Assembly (NCBI GenBank): GCA_947034895.1
Contig: OX344765.1
Span: 997,001-1,061,000 of the forward strand
Origin: Rhytidiadelphus loreus
Taxonomy: Eukaryota > Streptophyta > Bryopsida > Hypnales > Hylocomiaceae
Length of the DNA: 64,000 bases
Reading direction: 5' to 3'
The notes under the pieces: generated by a model
What the model saw: only the letters and a program-made list of their open reading frames with translations
What the model was told of the DNA's origin: nothing
Databases searched by the model: none
Part shown: positions 1-11,855 of the stretch, one piece after another
Layout: each line of letters starts with the position of its first letter
Position numbering within the stretch: the stretch's first letter is position 1
Position numbers and translations under genes: made by a program

Positions 1-452
1 CATTGCAAATCTTGATTTTCCAAGTTGAGGACTCTTGAAGATAAGTCTCAAATACACTAAATCTTGGAGAAAAAATCACATTAGAAATTCATTTACCAAA
101 ATATTTAGAGTAGATTTTGAAAAGATGTAAATTGATTGGGGTTATGCATGTTATGTCCTTCAACCTCATATTTTTTTGGTGACCAATTTTATAGGATTGA
201 CATGTAAAGTGAGGGTTGAAAGACTTCAATTGAAATCACTTTCAGAGTTTCAACACCTACATCATATTAATCTTTCAATCTATAAGTGATATTGTTGTAT
301 TTTCTTTTCCAATGTGATCTCTAACATGTCTAGTTTGAATTTGTATGGTTACAATTTTTTTTTAAATTGATAAAACTTATCAAAATGTTGACATTTTGTT
401 CAATTTAGAGCAAATTCTAAGAAGCTCAAAAAAAGCTTGGGCATTTATAAGT
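1..452 (+). repeat. Decayed copy of a TTAA-type miniature element
   Basis: This stretch matches 59690-60139 in the same order. Both share the run of sequence around the words aatacactaaatcttgga, a block beginning cctcatattttttggt, and a block ending in caaaatgttgacattttgttc. The right end, cttgggcattta at 437-447, corresponds to the terminal repeat of the intact element at 59504-60139. The final GGGG and TTAA are lost (it reads taagtg). The left part lies outside the window. It is an old, non-coding copy. Confidence 0.7.
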
Positions 453-1975
453 GTATAAAACATTTTGCTATTTCTCCTCATTTTTTGTCATTATTTGTAA
501 CAATTTGAAATTCAACGATTCTCTACCCTTGAGTTGAGATTTAGTGAAATCAAGTAAGTGAATCCTTCCTATCCAAAGGATTTCCAACAATACTTCATGT
601 TCCTAGAGGCTTCACAATTTAATAAATAAATAAATAGTTACACTACAAATAGCTATAGCATTGTAGCATTGGCTGACTTGTTTTAGATAGGAACACCCAA
701 GAGTACTATTTTTTGTTGTAAATAATTCAGAGTTGAAATTATTGGAGCTAAAGTTACAAGAATAGAGGACAATGAAAATAAAAACAGATATAATTGAAAA
801 TAGGACAATATGTCAAAAATGGAGTTAGCTTAGGTTCTCAATCTTGTATATAGGTTTCTAAATTGAATATAGGTTGTCCTAGAATAGTCTTAAAAATTCT
901 CCAAAGCCCTAACAAATGGTGGTGGAAAAATTTGTCTCCAAATAATAGTGAATGGAGGGTTATGGGGCCCGTGTTTTATAATGGAAAAGGATGACTTATA
1001 AGATATACAAACCAACCAATAGACAAGTCTAATAAATGTCAAAACATTGTACACATAGAAAATAGTCAAGTATATACTTCAAAACCATTTTAAGGGGCTT
1101 TATAGGGTGCTATAAAATGCATGGCATAATTGTAGGTGTTTCCACCTTATGGGCATATTCAAACCTCTTTAGATATTTATGTAGTCAAACAAAGCTTTAA
1201 TCAACGAAAAAACCCTGTCAAAGCAAAAATTAGCAACCCCAATAGGATTGTCAATTTTATTGTAGTATAGTACGTAGCAAAGGTTTGTTCACAGGGAATT
1301 TTGCCATAGATTGGGAAAGATTATGAATAAAATACAGATTATATAAACCAATCACACAATAAGTCAAGATAGCCAATAAACACCAAATTCAATCATTGGA
1401 TTTATCAAATAATCACCCAAAAGAACAAACCACCAAATTCAATCACTAGATTTAACAAAACAACCAAAAATCACACCAAGTATCACACACACACAGAGCA
1501 ACAAAGACAATTAGTCATCAAAACTGGATTGATATTACTTGAAGGAATTCATAATACAGTAATAGACACAAAATCTACACACCGAAAGAAAAAATGAGTA
1601 CATGGGGTCTGGTGAAAAATGACAAATTGTCCAAATATATGAAGAAGAGGATCAACCGCTTGAATTGATCCTAAGACAAATTGCCACCCTTCTAATCTTG
1701 TCAAATTGACCTTGTTCAAATCTAATTTGTAAGCCCTTTTCATATTAGTGTGAACTATTTGACAACTTGTCTCTTCACAACTAAATGAAAATGATTTGAC
1801 CCTTACAAAAAACATTAAAAGGACAAAATGACAAATTATATAAAATTGTTTTGACTACAACCCCCTTCCCTTTAGTCCAAAACCAAAAGAACATTGAAGA
1901 ATGTATTGCCGGAAGTAAATTCTAATTGTATATCCCAATGTTATACAATTAGGTTCAATAATTTGACAAACTATC
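453..1975. other. AT-rich intergenic sequence, no gene seen
   Basis: There is no coding stretch with plausible composition on either strand, only short chance frames. The stretch has no recognised element ends apart from the neighbours on both sides. Confidence 0.5.
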
Positions 1976-1977
1976 TA

Positions 1978-2302
1978 AGGTAATAAGTCCATAAATCGAC
2001 CATTTAAGAGCTAGAACTCATTTTTGGAGGGGTGAAACTTCTTGAAATATTTTTTAGTAAATTATCCTTGAAAGACGAGCGGAATTGGCATCTTACCCAA
2101 GTTGTTTCATATGTTTTGGAGCTTTCTGAAATTAGTTATGAATATTTTAAGTTCAAATGCAGTGGGCTCTAAAATCGCCCACTTCCTGAAATGTACAGTA
2201 TTTGTACATTGCTAATACAGTGAAAAAAAAACATGTACAAATATTGTACATTTCAAGAAGTGGGCGATTTTAGAGCCTCAGCAATTTATGGACATATTAC
2301 CT
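1978..2302 (+). mobile_element. 325-bp TA-flanked miniature element (AGGTA family)
   Basis: The left end AGGTAATAAGTCCATAAAT is mirrored by ATTTATGGACATATTACCT on the right, and both sides are flanked by TA (1976-1977 and 2303-2304). A second copy at 52379-52703 is in the opposite orientation and is also exactly 325 bp. Inside there is a nested palindrome whose arms start GGCTCTAAAATCGCCCACTT, at about 2165-2276. TA duplication with short inverted ends is what Tc1/mariner-derived miniature elements show. The superfamily is inferred, since no transposase of this type is in the window. Confidence 0.78.
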
Positions 2303-2311
2303 TATTGTGCC

Positions 2312-3106
2312 ATTCAAAGAATCTTGTGTAAAATTGGATATAATTGACATTTTTATCTTGCATAATTAACATTCAATTCTTATGTAATTCCAATCAAGCA
2401 AACCAAATTTCAACCTCAAAAAGACAAAAGTTTATTTTTGGTGATTTGCTTCATTTAATATTTATGATTTTACATGATGAATGAAAAACATTAGTGATGA
2501 ATATTTTTAATTCAATTGCATAGATATGTATGAAACATCCATATGCACATCTTTCCTTCAACAAGCATCTCCAAAAAAGTTTCAAAATTCCCTCTATAGA
2601 GAGATTTTAATGTTGGGGTGACAATGCCTAAATTTTGTAAAATAGCCCCATATCTCTTTATTGTAATTAGATTTTTCTATTTCATCCTCACTCTCTATAG
2701 CCAATGTTCTACATTATTTTGAACATGATGATACAATTATTTTGCCAAAATTTAGTTAAAATACAAAGATATCTTTTATACAAAGTTAGGTCATACGACA
2801 CCTCACATTGAATTTTTTAAAGAGGGGATTTTTAAATTTTTTAAAAGATTCTTGTTGAAGGAAAGATGTGCACATAGACATTTACTACATATCTATGCAA
2901 TTGAATGAAAAAAATTCATCACCAATGTTTTTCAATCATTTATCATGTAAAACCATGAATATTAAATGAAACAATTCACCAAAAATGGAGTTTTGATTTT
3001 TTGAAATTAAAATTTGGTGTGCTTAATTGGGATTGCATAAGAATTGAATTTTAATTATACAAGATGAAAAATGCCAATTGAACTCTGTATTATGCAAAAT
3101 TCTTTA
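2312..3106. repeat. Long foldback, arms of about 290 bp
   Basis: Sequence from about 2313 (ttcaaagaatcttgtgtaaa) to about 2600 reappears as its reverse complement from about 2815 to 3106, with moderate divergence. Examples are the pair tctttccttcaacaagcatc and cttgttgaaggaaagatg, and the pair gcatagatatgta and tacatatctatgc. The spacer is about 215 bp. No ORF is carried. It is probably a non-autonomous foldback element, but no target duplication could be fixed. Confidence 0.75.
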
Positions 3107-3217
3107 AAGGTAATTTGTAAGTTAATTTAATCTAATTGTACATTCAACTTCCTCCTTTAACCCACTTACCTTCCAACAATTGTTAGCCACACCATACTAA
3201 TAATCTTTTTGTGACTA

Positions 3218-4103
3218 AGGTAGGATGATCCATTATTCTTCCTTTTCTTAAAGATTAGATTCACAATTTTATTTATCCATTAGAATGGCATATCAAAGGG
3301 TTTTATTACATGTGAACTCAATTTTTAATAAAAACAAAAACTAGGGGGTACTATTTTCATCTATTTGAATTCTAATGTCATTTTTTAAACTCCCTATATA
3401 GTTGCAACAGTAATACAATAGCATCCCTTCAAATTATAAAACAATTCACAATTGGGCTAGGGCCAATTTTGGGTGTGTATACCTTACCACAAGGGTTGAG
3501 ACTCGACAATGGTTCAAGGTGCAAAATAATGTTTGGTACAATGAGAATGAAACTAATGTTAAAAAAGAAATAGCAAAATGTTCAAGCCCATCATATCAAA
3601 GCATGAACATTGTAGGTCTAGTATAATTTGTAACATGTCGATAAAGGAAATAAAGTAGAACAATCCATTGTGATCAAATGACCCCATAGTAGACACCTAG
3701 GGAATGACCCTATTACAATTTTTCCAATATATGAAATTTGGGCCACAATCAAAGTCTTACATAATAGTAATGAAGTGAATAGTGACCTCATGACGAACTT
3801 CTAGCTTTTGAATGTAAATTCATTGTAAGAATTGACTTATGGGCCTTCCATATTAAAAAATATTGCAAATGAACATAATGGATTCAAATTCTATTGCTTT
3901 TGAGGTAGTCTAAAGACTTTTTGGGTCATGATGAGTTGAACACTTCAAAAATTCATAGCAAATTCATACTTTGTTAGAAAAATATAATTTCAATTGCTCT
4001 CATTGTTTCCCACACTTGTCTTTATGTGGAAAAAAAATTGAAAAATTTCAGCAATGGCATGAGACCAAACTCCTAATTCTGACCACAATGGACTATTTTA
4101 TCT
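3218..4103 (+). mobile_element. TA-flanked element of the AGGTA family, 886 bp
   Basis: It begins AGGTAGGATGATCCATT after a TA (3216-3217) and ends AATGGACTATTTTATCT before a TA (4104-4105). The inverted ends match at about 17 of 24 positions. The last 150 bp or so are the reverse complement of 20622-20790, so this element and the one at 20622-21754 are relatives. It is non-coding. Confidence 0.55.
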
Positions 4104-4105
4104 TA

Positions 4106-4503
4106 GTGCCATTCTAAGATTGCCAAATATGATTTCTTCAATTTCTCAACATATAAGGATTATACTGAGGACTGCACCAAGGAAGATATAAAAGAAGACA
4201 CAAACTAAAATTAAAAAATTCTATTTGGGGTAGAGACACTTGCAATTAGCAGAGTGTCGTACTATTCTATACTACTGCTACTCCCACTATATGACCGTTG
4301 ACGTATCCCAGGGGAGTTGTCACTCAGTTCCAGTTCAAGCATAGCATGGCGTGAGAGCAGTCTCTCTCCAAAAGGAAAACATATAAGTTAACCATCAAAA
4401 GAAATGCTCGACCTCCACTACCTCACTCTTCTCAAATCAACTAGCACGTCATCGGCGTCAAGCAGTTGAAACAGTACAGTATGCACAAGCTGAAAAGGAT
4501 TTC
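4106..4503. other. 3' flank of the JmjC gene
   Basis: This is non-coding sequence downstream, on the minus strand, of the stop codon at 4504-4506. It presumably includes the 3' untranslated region. No clear polyadenylation signal was picked out and no other gene is visible. Confidence 0.4.
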
Positions 4504-7500
4504 TCAAAGCCACCAAAAGCTTGCCGAGAGACTGGTACTCTCTGCCCTCACGAAATGCCACCTGAACACGGTCAAGTCAAATGCGCAAACATCTCAGTTG
4601 TCAGTGCTGCAGCACTACCGAACTACCGAACTAAGGGCGACCTCAATAGTCCGGTATAACTGCCCGCCAAATATAACTCTAACTTTTCACTGCTTTCTAA
4701 TTAGAACTTGAAATTTGTATCATTGCAAAGCACATTCAAAAGTACTTTGCATAGGTACAAGAAAATTCAAATTTAGACATTGGACAAAGAAAAGAAGCCA
4801 CTTCAAAACAAACCATCCAATTGGAGTGAGTGAGATGTGCATTGGTAATCGTGATTTGCCAAGACCATTAAAATTTTGGTCTTTTAGTTAACTTTTGAAG
4901 CTGTTTATTTTCATTGTCCAATGTCTAAATTTGAGTTTTCTTATACCTATTCAAAGTACTTTTGAATGCGCAATGATAAAAATTTAAAGTTCTAATTACA
5001 AGGCAGTGAAAAGTTCGAAAAGTTCGAGTTACATCTGGCGGGGCGAATTCTGGAGCCCTACGGAAACTGGTTCACTACACACATGCTGATTAGTTTATTC
5101 TCTTATTGTTTCGTTTTGAAGAGTCGCACTTATCACTGTCATCAGGGGATGATGGCCTTGGAGAGATGCTGACATAGATGTGGTGCTGTAAAAAGAAGTT
5201 AGAAGTCATGGACTTACCACTTGAGGGGGATGTAGAGCATCTCGCCCGCCCGCAGCTCACAGCTCCAGCACTGAGCTTTCTGGAACTCGGGCCATTTCTT
5301 GCTCGTATTGAGTTCGTCCTCGGGATTCACCTAATACAATTCATATTCAACAACTTGTGTCACCGATGCATCGCATACATACGGTGAGATGTCTCATCAA
5401 CCATGTTCCCCAGTTGGAGACCAACGTTCACACAGTAACTCATTATTTCAAGCATCATTCCCCGGTAAATACTTTGGCATTAACCTCATATCTGTAAACC
5501 CTAAACCCTAAAACCGCTCAGAAGGTCAGTAGTCTGTACAGTCGGATGATCATGCGATGGTGCATGAACGAACATAAAAGACTCTCATAATATAATATAA
5601 ATTAGCCACAGTTAGCTAGTTCAATGATATGGCCAGAGGAGTAGAATGCGAGAAGGATGAGTTTGGCACCTGGGAAGTATTGCGGAGGAACATGTTCGAT
5701 GTGAAAGGATAGAGCTTTGAGCTCTCATGAGGACCATAAAGCCGGATGTGCTTTGTCCCCCAGATCTGCAGAGGATTCAAACGAAAGCATTATGAGGTCA
5801 GCTCACCAGTCAATGTATCAAGTGTTTCAGAACCATTCTAAGTGAAGACATGTGTGAATACGACGATCTACCTGCGCCAGAATGTTATGATATGGATCAA
5901 AATGTAGTGGAGAAACAGTGCCAGCAGGTCCCAACCAAATATTTCTCTGATAAACTTCTCGCTGTGCTTTTACGTAATCAGGGTCCCTGCCGCAACCACA
6001 CAGGAATGCCCACCACTCAGTTCATCATAAATATCTTGTTGTAGGAGCTCAAAAGAACAGGGACTTTTTGGCAGGTTAAGATCCAATCCTTATAAAAAGA
6101 CTGCTAATAGACTCTTCGTGGAATCCCTCGCCCGCTAGATGTGCACGAACTCTTTGAAATTCCCCACATAAATCTAAGAAAAAGAAATCATTCATAGAAC
6201 TCGGAGTAAATCTACATGGCAACGACAGTCAAGGAAGGCTTACTCTTACGGGATGCCATTTGCCATTTCAGGAACTTCAGTGAGTAGCTGATGTTGTGCC
6301 ACGTAACCAATGAGTGGTGATGGCGAGGACGGGTTCCCTCTTTTGCACATGAATATGTCCATGAAGTCACCCAACGACACTGCGTATCCACCCATGACAG
6401 TAGTATCGTGACTCTCGATTGTAAGCAAATTTTTGTGGGTCCAGTTATAAAGCCCAACACAGCAAAATCGTAAAACTACACACAACACTGTTCAGGAGAT
6501 TCAGAGCAGCAGAGCTAAGATCGTAGAGCTCCAGTTTCGTTGTTCGGAAAATAATTTTCTACAACGTTTCCATAAATTTATGTTAGTTGCCTAGAGAATT
6601 CTCAGCATGCTTGAAGTGATGAGTACAGGAAGTATCTTACTAGGTTGGTGAGGCATAAAATACTCCTTGGAGCTAGCATGCGTCACGTGTTCCTTGTAAA
6701 GATCCCGATAATCTCCCCACCGCCCTTCCTCCTCGTTCCAAAAACTAAGCTCAACAGGAACATTCACATGCCCGAAGGTATCCCTGACAGACTCCGGAGT
6801 CCACTTCCTCGATGCCCATGTATCCATTGCGCCTTGGATCACTAAAGGCGTTTGTGCCTACACCCCCCGCAATATTCAGAGCATGAACTCGTCATTACAG
6901 AAAATCCCATCGAGAAAAACAGGACGCCCTGCTTCTTATTAGGCCAAGGCCTGGCATTGTTATCCACTTTAGGGTATGGATTGATGTGAATTTCGTTCTC
7001 GTTGCAATATCCCTTCCTTGCGCTGCTGCCTTTCTTCAAAACAGAAAGTGAACGACCTCTCCATCCTCATTCAGTCCAAACCAAGGAAATTGCAGCCCAA
7101 AGCTTCGTTTACATTCAACACTTCCTAGGGAGAGCCATCTACGAAAAAATCGAGATGTAGGTGTAACAATTACACAAGCAAGAATCCCAAAACGCACCAA
7201 ATGAACCGTTCTACAACTCGAGTAGATGAGCATTCGCACAACGAGGTGCAATCCATCTCCCCATACACTGCAAATATTTTGAATCCAGATCAATCAAAGT
7301 GCCCTAAAACTCGAACTCATTGTCGGCCCAAATCAAGTTCCAGAAAAACTTGCAAACGCCCACCACGAGCCCAAAATTCGCACCTCATAGCAGCCATGAA
7401 CGAAATCCTCCACTATGGGCGCCACGGCCACTGGAATGGCCCTGTTGTGGGATGCACGTGGAGGGGTAGCAGCAGCCTGAACCGACCCAAAGGAAAAACA

Positions 7501-7611
7501 CCGATTGCTGTTCACCGTCGCCATGGCCATGACCTTCCTGCAGCTGCTCTGCAACAGCGATGGCATCGTCCTCGTCCTCTGCAACATCAAACCCAAAGCC
7601 CTGAACCCCAT
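4504..7611 (-). CDS. JmjC-domain 2-oxoglutarate/Fe(II) dioxygenase, KDM8/JMJD5 (JMJ30)-like, seven exons
   Basis: Minus-strand exons are 7384-7611, 6641-6857, 6250-6379, 5872-5986, 5670-5765, 5218-5330 and 4504-4561. All introns are GT-AG, all phases agree, and the product is 318 residues. The first 45 or so residues are basic and Ser-rich, possibly an organellar presequence, with alternative Met at 16, 28 and 30. Diagnostic segments are PLVIQGAMDTW (80-90), GYVAQHQLLTEVPE (173-186), WLGPAGTVSPLHFDP (209-223), KHIRLY (235-240), RNTSQ (258-262), GEMLYIPLKWWHFVRA and SASFWWL at the C terminus. The predicted metal ligands are His220, Asp222 and His302, and Lys235 lies at the expected 2OG-binding place. 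KDM8/JMJD5 proteins are nuclear histone/arginine oxygenases, and the plant member JMJ30 acts in clock and histone demethylation pathways. The substrate here is unknown. Splice sites were chosen by eye; the 6379 acceptor is the least certain. Confidence 0.88.
4662..5044. mobile_element. Foldback miniature element in the last intron of the JmjC gene
   Basis: The sequence from GCCCGCCA (4662) through about 4790 is repeated inverted up to TGGCGGGGC (5044). Both arms carry AACTTTTCACTGC, TCTAATTAGAACTT-like and AAATTTAGACATTGGACAA-like blocks, with small differences. The arms are about 130 bp and the total is about 383 bp. The element sits entirely inside the 656-bp intron 4562-5217, so the reading frame is not affected. 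No clear target duplication was found and the superfamily is unassigned. Confidence 0.72.
5495..5515 (+). repeat. Interstitial telomere-like motif (telo-box) in an intron
   Basis: Two complete CCCTAAA-type units and a third imperfect one lie in the intron between the 5330 and 5670 exon borders. CCCTAAA is the plant telomere unit. Short telo-boxes are also known plant regulatory motifs near promoters and introns. The motif supports a plant origin; a function here is only possible. Confidence 0.5.
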
Positions 7612-8040
7612 CTTTTCCTTAAACACGCACACTCTCTCTAATCTCTGTGTGTAAGCTTATGTACTGTAACTGATTGCTTACAGGCTTCCCCCGCCTCTCT
7701 TTTCCTTTTTCAGAAGGACAAACTGAAACTGAAGCTGCAGCTGAATCAACTGAACAACAAACCCTCCTGCTGGAAGAGAAGGGAACTTCGTTCTGAGCAT
7801 TTTCTAAGAGATAGGAGGTGCTACAAAGGGAGCATTGAAAGGCTGGTCGAAAGTAGGAAGCCCATTGTGCATCCTCCGTCAACCCAGGGTTGTTTTGGTC
7901 AGAGCGAAAATAAACAGAAATGTGAGAGATTATTGAGGATAGAGGAGCCCAAGTGAGGAGAGTAACTTTACCAAATTGGAAGATGAGTGACAAACAATGG
8001 GTTTGCCAAAAATTAGGACGATCCATCATTGGTATTATGA
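7612..8040 (-). promoter_or_regulatory. Probable 5' flank of the JmjC gene
   Basis: This is the sequence immediately upstream of the chosen ATG (7609-7611) on the minus strand. It is less AT-rich than the DNA beyond 8040, as expected for a 5' untranslated region and promoter. No TATA box or start site could be fixed. The open frame across it lacks any recognisable protein features. Confidence 0.35.
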
Positions 8041-9256
8041 GAATTTAGAGTTTCATGACACTGTTTGAAAAATGAGCAAATGTAGACTTGCAACACCACC
8101 AACCTCATACAAGATTGACTTCAAGGACCTTTTGATTTGGTAGACATTGCTTTCATGGGTCATAAAGAGCAATCAATAGTGAAAACTACATCTTCTATGT
8201 GTGCAAATACATGTTTAATATGAGAAACACTTGACATAGGCATATACAAAATCTTCTACTCAAAATTGAAACAAGTTCAATTGTACTTCTTTTGTGAGTG
8301 ATTGACGCTTACATAGTGGTAATTGAAGCTAGTGTCCACAATAAAAGATAAGAAATAAGACTTGAACAATTGACCATTATACCTAAAAGTATTGAAAATA
8401 TTGTTGTACAAAGTATTATAAGTCATATTTCTTTATAGGGCCCTTATTTCCCAAAAGTGCCTGTCCACTTGTATCATCTTTGTGCCTCCCCCTAATACAT
8501 TGTCAATGTTCTTCAAGACACAAAAGGGATACATTTTTTGCAATTCTTTCTATGTATTTTCATATATTATATGGAGATTGGAAAATGTAGCCATATATAA
8601 ATGTACATACATGTTGTATGCAATTGTATTTTCCATTCTCTATCGAAAAAATTAGGGACCTCTATTTCCTAACTCCCTTCTAATTCCTCTCAAATTATGA
8701 GTTATTTTTGTTTTTTTCAATTTAAAAACTACTTTATAGTTCCCTAGGATTTAAAGGGTTAAGAGTATGAATTTGACATCTTCCTTCCATTTTGGGATGT
8801 CACTCTCTTCTAATTTGGGGGAGACAAAATGATACTCTCTAAAAAATTTGGGTGTCAAAAATGCCCAACCCCCAAATGTTCAACTTTAGGCAACATTTTC
8901 AAGTAGAATTTTTCAATTTATACTTTGTGTGAAAACTAAATTTAGTTGTCTATCTATTTTTATATTCAAAACTAAGATTGCTATGATCAAACAATAATTA
9001 TAAGAAAAATAGCACAAAGTATTTAGAATTTTCCCACAATTGGAATGTTTACTATTTGGAGAAAGGATTGATGTTTCCATTACTAAATCTTATTGTTTTT
9101 CACAAAAATCAATAGAAACTCCAATTTTTACCAATCATAGAAATTTTCAAATACTAAAGATAAGATTTGTATTTTTAGTGAATTTTTAAAGTTAAATCTT
9201 CAAAATTCATTTGGAAAAAATCTATAAATAATTAAATTTTTTTGATCTTACACATA
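8041..9256. other. AT-rich intergenic DNA, nothing recognised
   Basis: Neither strand shows coding-like sequence, terminal repeats or strong structure. Homopolymer-rich A/T composition dominates. Confidence 0.45.
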
Positions 9257-9545
9257 CATTAGGGGAGAAATGAGGCCTATGAGAGACCTTCCGGCCATGG
9301 TTCCCATGCTGCGAACCATGGCCGGACAGTCTGATTAATTAATTATTAAAAAAATATAAATATATTTTAATTTTTAAATATTTATTTTAATTATAAAAAA
9401 GTTAAATTTTTTTAAATTAATTCATTAATGCAGTCCAACCTGGCAGTCTCTATACCAAGTTGGATGGCTAGTTCTACGACGTTCCCACAGTCTGGAAACG
9501 TCAGAGAACTCGAGGTCTTCCAATGGCCTAAAAACTCTTCTAATG
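9257..9545 (+). mobile_element. 289-bp inverted-repeat element with CATTAG ends
   Basis: The left end CATTAGGGGAGAAATGAGGC is mirrored by the right end (reverse complement CATTAGAAGAGTTTTTAGGC), and homology continues to GACC. The centre is A/T-only sequence. Near the left end there is a perfect 13-bp inverted repeat, CCGGCCATGGTTC/GAACCATGGCCGG. A second member lies at 25812-26101 and shares AACTCGAGG near its right end. No target duplication is evident, so the superfamily is left open. Confidence 0.6.
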
Positions 9546-11018
9546 CTTTCTACTCTTCATACTTTGCATTGATGTTGATTTAAAAAAATTATGGAACTTA
9601 TATTTTATACTCTATAATAATTTAAATTTTGTACAAAATCCTTGGGTTATTAGGAGTTAGGGAACAAAAATCAATAAATACAAAAAACGTCCTAAATTCA
9701 ATGTTCCTTAAAGTTAACCACTTTATTCATATTTCTTCATGATCTACAAAATCTAGTAGAAATTTGGATATTGCCACTCTTGTTTGCACTCTCAAAGTCG
9801 CAAGAGAAACAACATTGTAAAGATGACAATTCTGATCGAGAGCCATAAGGCCATTTTTTGTCAAAAAACACTAAAACTACCACTTCTATAGCGTTCATCT
9901 AAGAATAAAAAAAATGATAATCTAACCATAGGATCTTTCATTTTACTTATCTTAAATCCGAAAATCTCGCGCGGATTTTTTGGGTCCTTTTTGACTTTGT
10001 AAATTAAAGTTGTATATAAAAGTCTGCCCTGCATGGGAGACTGGGAGTCTTCTTCTTGCATTTTTCTTGCATATTTTATTTGCTTCATGCTATTGGCTTT
10101 CTCTTGTCTTGGCAAAGTCGTATAGTAAGGAGTTAGGAATGTATGTGATTTTTTTATGAGTGATTTCTCCCCTTGGTGTCCTTGTTTTGATTCTAAGTGT
10201 ATGTGAGTGGGTAGCAAAGAGTTGTGAGTGAATTTCAATTCCTCAGCGCCTCTAAAGGTTAGTATTCCGGGTGAGAAAGTTGTTGTTAGGCTAGACGGAT
10301 AGGGAGGGATTCCTTAGTCGTGCTAGAACTCCTAGGTGGGAAATCCAGTTGAGTGTCCGATCTCCTATGAGGTCTCACTGCTGTAGTGGCAAACAGAAGA
10401 ACCTTAGTTGGCGTTGGAATGGATGGGTGCACTTATAACCACCTAACTTCGCACGGTTGGGACTTGGTGTCAAGGTCGTTGTAGTATGAGAGGGTCGTAT
10501 GGGGGGGTCTTTGTGTGACCTGTGATCCGGATTGCCATCTGAGTTGTTGTGAAGGACCAAACCGGATCCGGAATAGCTTAGGAAATTAGAGGATAGGATA
10601 GTAGGTCTTCAGCCACTTTAAGTCACGGAAGGAGTGGCGGGCCTGCCACTTACAAAATCAAGCGGCGAACCCTCTGATGGTGAAACAGAGGTAAAATCAA
10701 ACCGGATAGGTGATACATTTAAGTGAGGATAGACTGGAACGGATCGGTCTAGGAGTAGTACCCTAGGACTGGAAGTCAGAAAAGTCCTTGATTTGAAGCA
10801 GTTAGATGGATCGGATAGTTCTTGGAACCGAAAGGTGAAAGGAGTCTGGTTCTTATTTCTGCGTGTTGGTGTTGTTTCCAATTTCAATGTTAGGACTAGA
10901 AAGTTGGAGTTTGAAGACTGACTGAGCTTAGAATCATAAATAGGCTACATACTTCACAAGATCTCGTGGGTTCGATCTTTATAGTCACTTTTGTTATGCT
11001 CTAGGGTGGTTTTTGGGA
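9546..11018. other. Intergenic sequence with a GC-richer block at about 10230-10960
   Basis: The block from about 10230 to 10960 has visibly higher GC content and many CCGGAT-like words, unlike its flanks. It directly precedes the decayed ORF at 11019-11493. It could be the leader or LTR of a retroelement, but no matching second copy was found in the window. Confidence 0.3.
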
Positions 11019-11493
11019 GTATAACGGGGGAATTGTTTGCTCTGTGCTGCGACAACAGGCGCAAGACTTGTATTGTCAGTGCTATCAGAAACCTTATACA
11101 CCAACTCATGTGGCTAAGGAGTTTGCTATTGGATTTGTCTTGGATAGAGTTCAGTAAAAGAAGGTCAATTGGGCGGAGTTTGCAGCTGAAACCAACGTTG
11201 CACATTAGAAGTCCTTTAACCGGCGCGTCAAGGTTTGGATCTAGCGCCTAGCTTCCTTGCAGAAGGTACCGGTGGGTGATGTCTTCAAAAATGAAGGATT
11301 CAGTGAGTATGGAGACCTTCTACGTAGACAATTCTCCTCTGCTAATGTCCAATCTCATATCCGGAAACAAGGTCGATCCACAGAAGACGTGGACCCTCAA
11401 ACTTCCACCAAAGATGCTCCAAACAGTGCCCTTGAAGAAGTTGTTGCCAAGTATTGCTTTTTTCCTATTGCTAATGCTTTTATCAATTATTGA
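11019..11493 (+). pseudogene. Decayed retroelement-like ORF fragment
   Basis: One plus-strand frame reads coding-like protein through three stops. It contains YCQCYQKPYTPTHVAKEFA, GFVLDRVQ (stop) KKVNWAEFAAETN, and then, after two more stops, VGDVFKNEGFSEYGDLLRRQ and a Thr/Asp-rich stretch. The spacing of the VNWAEFAAE part resembles the LFWGGVVKELVAK part of the ORF at 29549-31437, so both may come from the same kind of plant retroelement ORF1/gag-like gene. That link is inferred, and no family name is assigned. Confidence 0.4.
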
Positions 11494-11855
11494 TTTCATT
11501 TCCATTATTTATGTGTGCTATTTGCCTTCTATAGTATGAAAAACACTTTTCCTTTTTACTAAAAGTCATCCCATTCACTTTCTTTGTATACAAACAATTT
11601 ATGGTATTAGAATGCATATACTCAAAGTTTTTACAACTGCACCTCTGTTTCTATAGACTTTTTTGCGTCTATAGTACTGCGTTGTAGCAGCCAGTATGTA
11701 GAGTATGTGTTACTCTTACAACATTTGAATCATGCTATAACTTGTTGAGTAAAACCTGTGCCTATACAAATTTAGTCATGTTTTGGACTACTTTATAGTT
11801 TTTGACAGTACTTGTAACGCCTACACTTGCAACTTGTACTGTCATTGAACCTTCT

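Noticed and set aside
7201..7641. 146-codon plus-strand ORF, Arg/His/Pro-rich
   Set aside because: It is antisense to the first exon of the JmjC gene on the minus strand.
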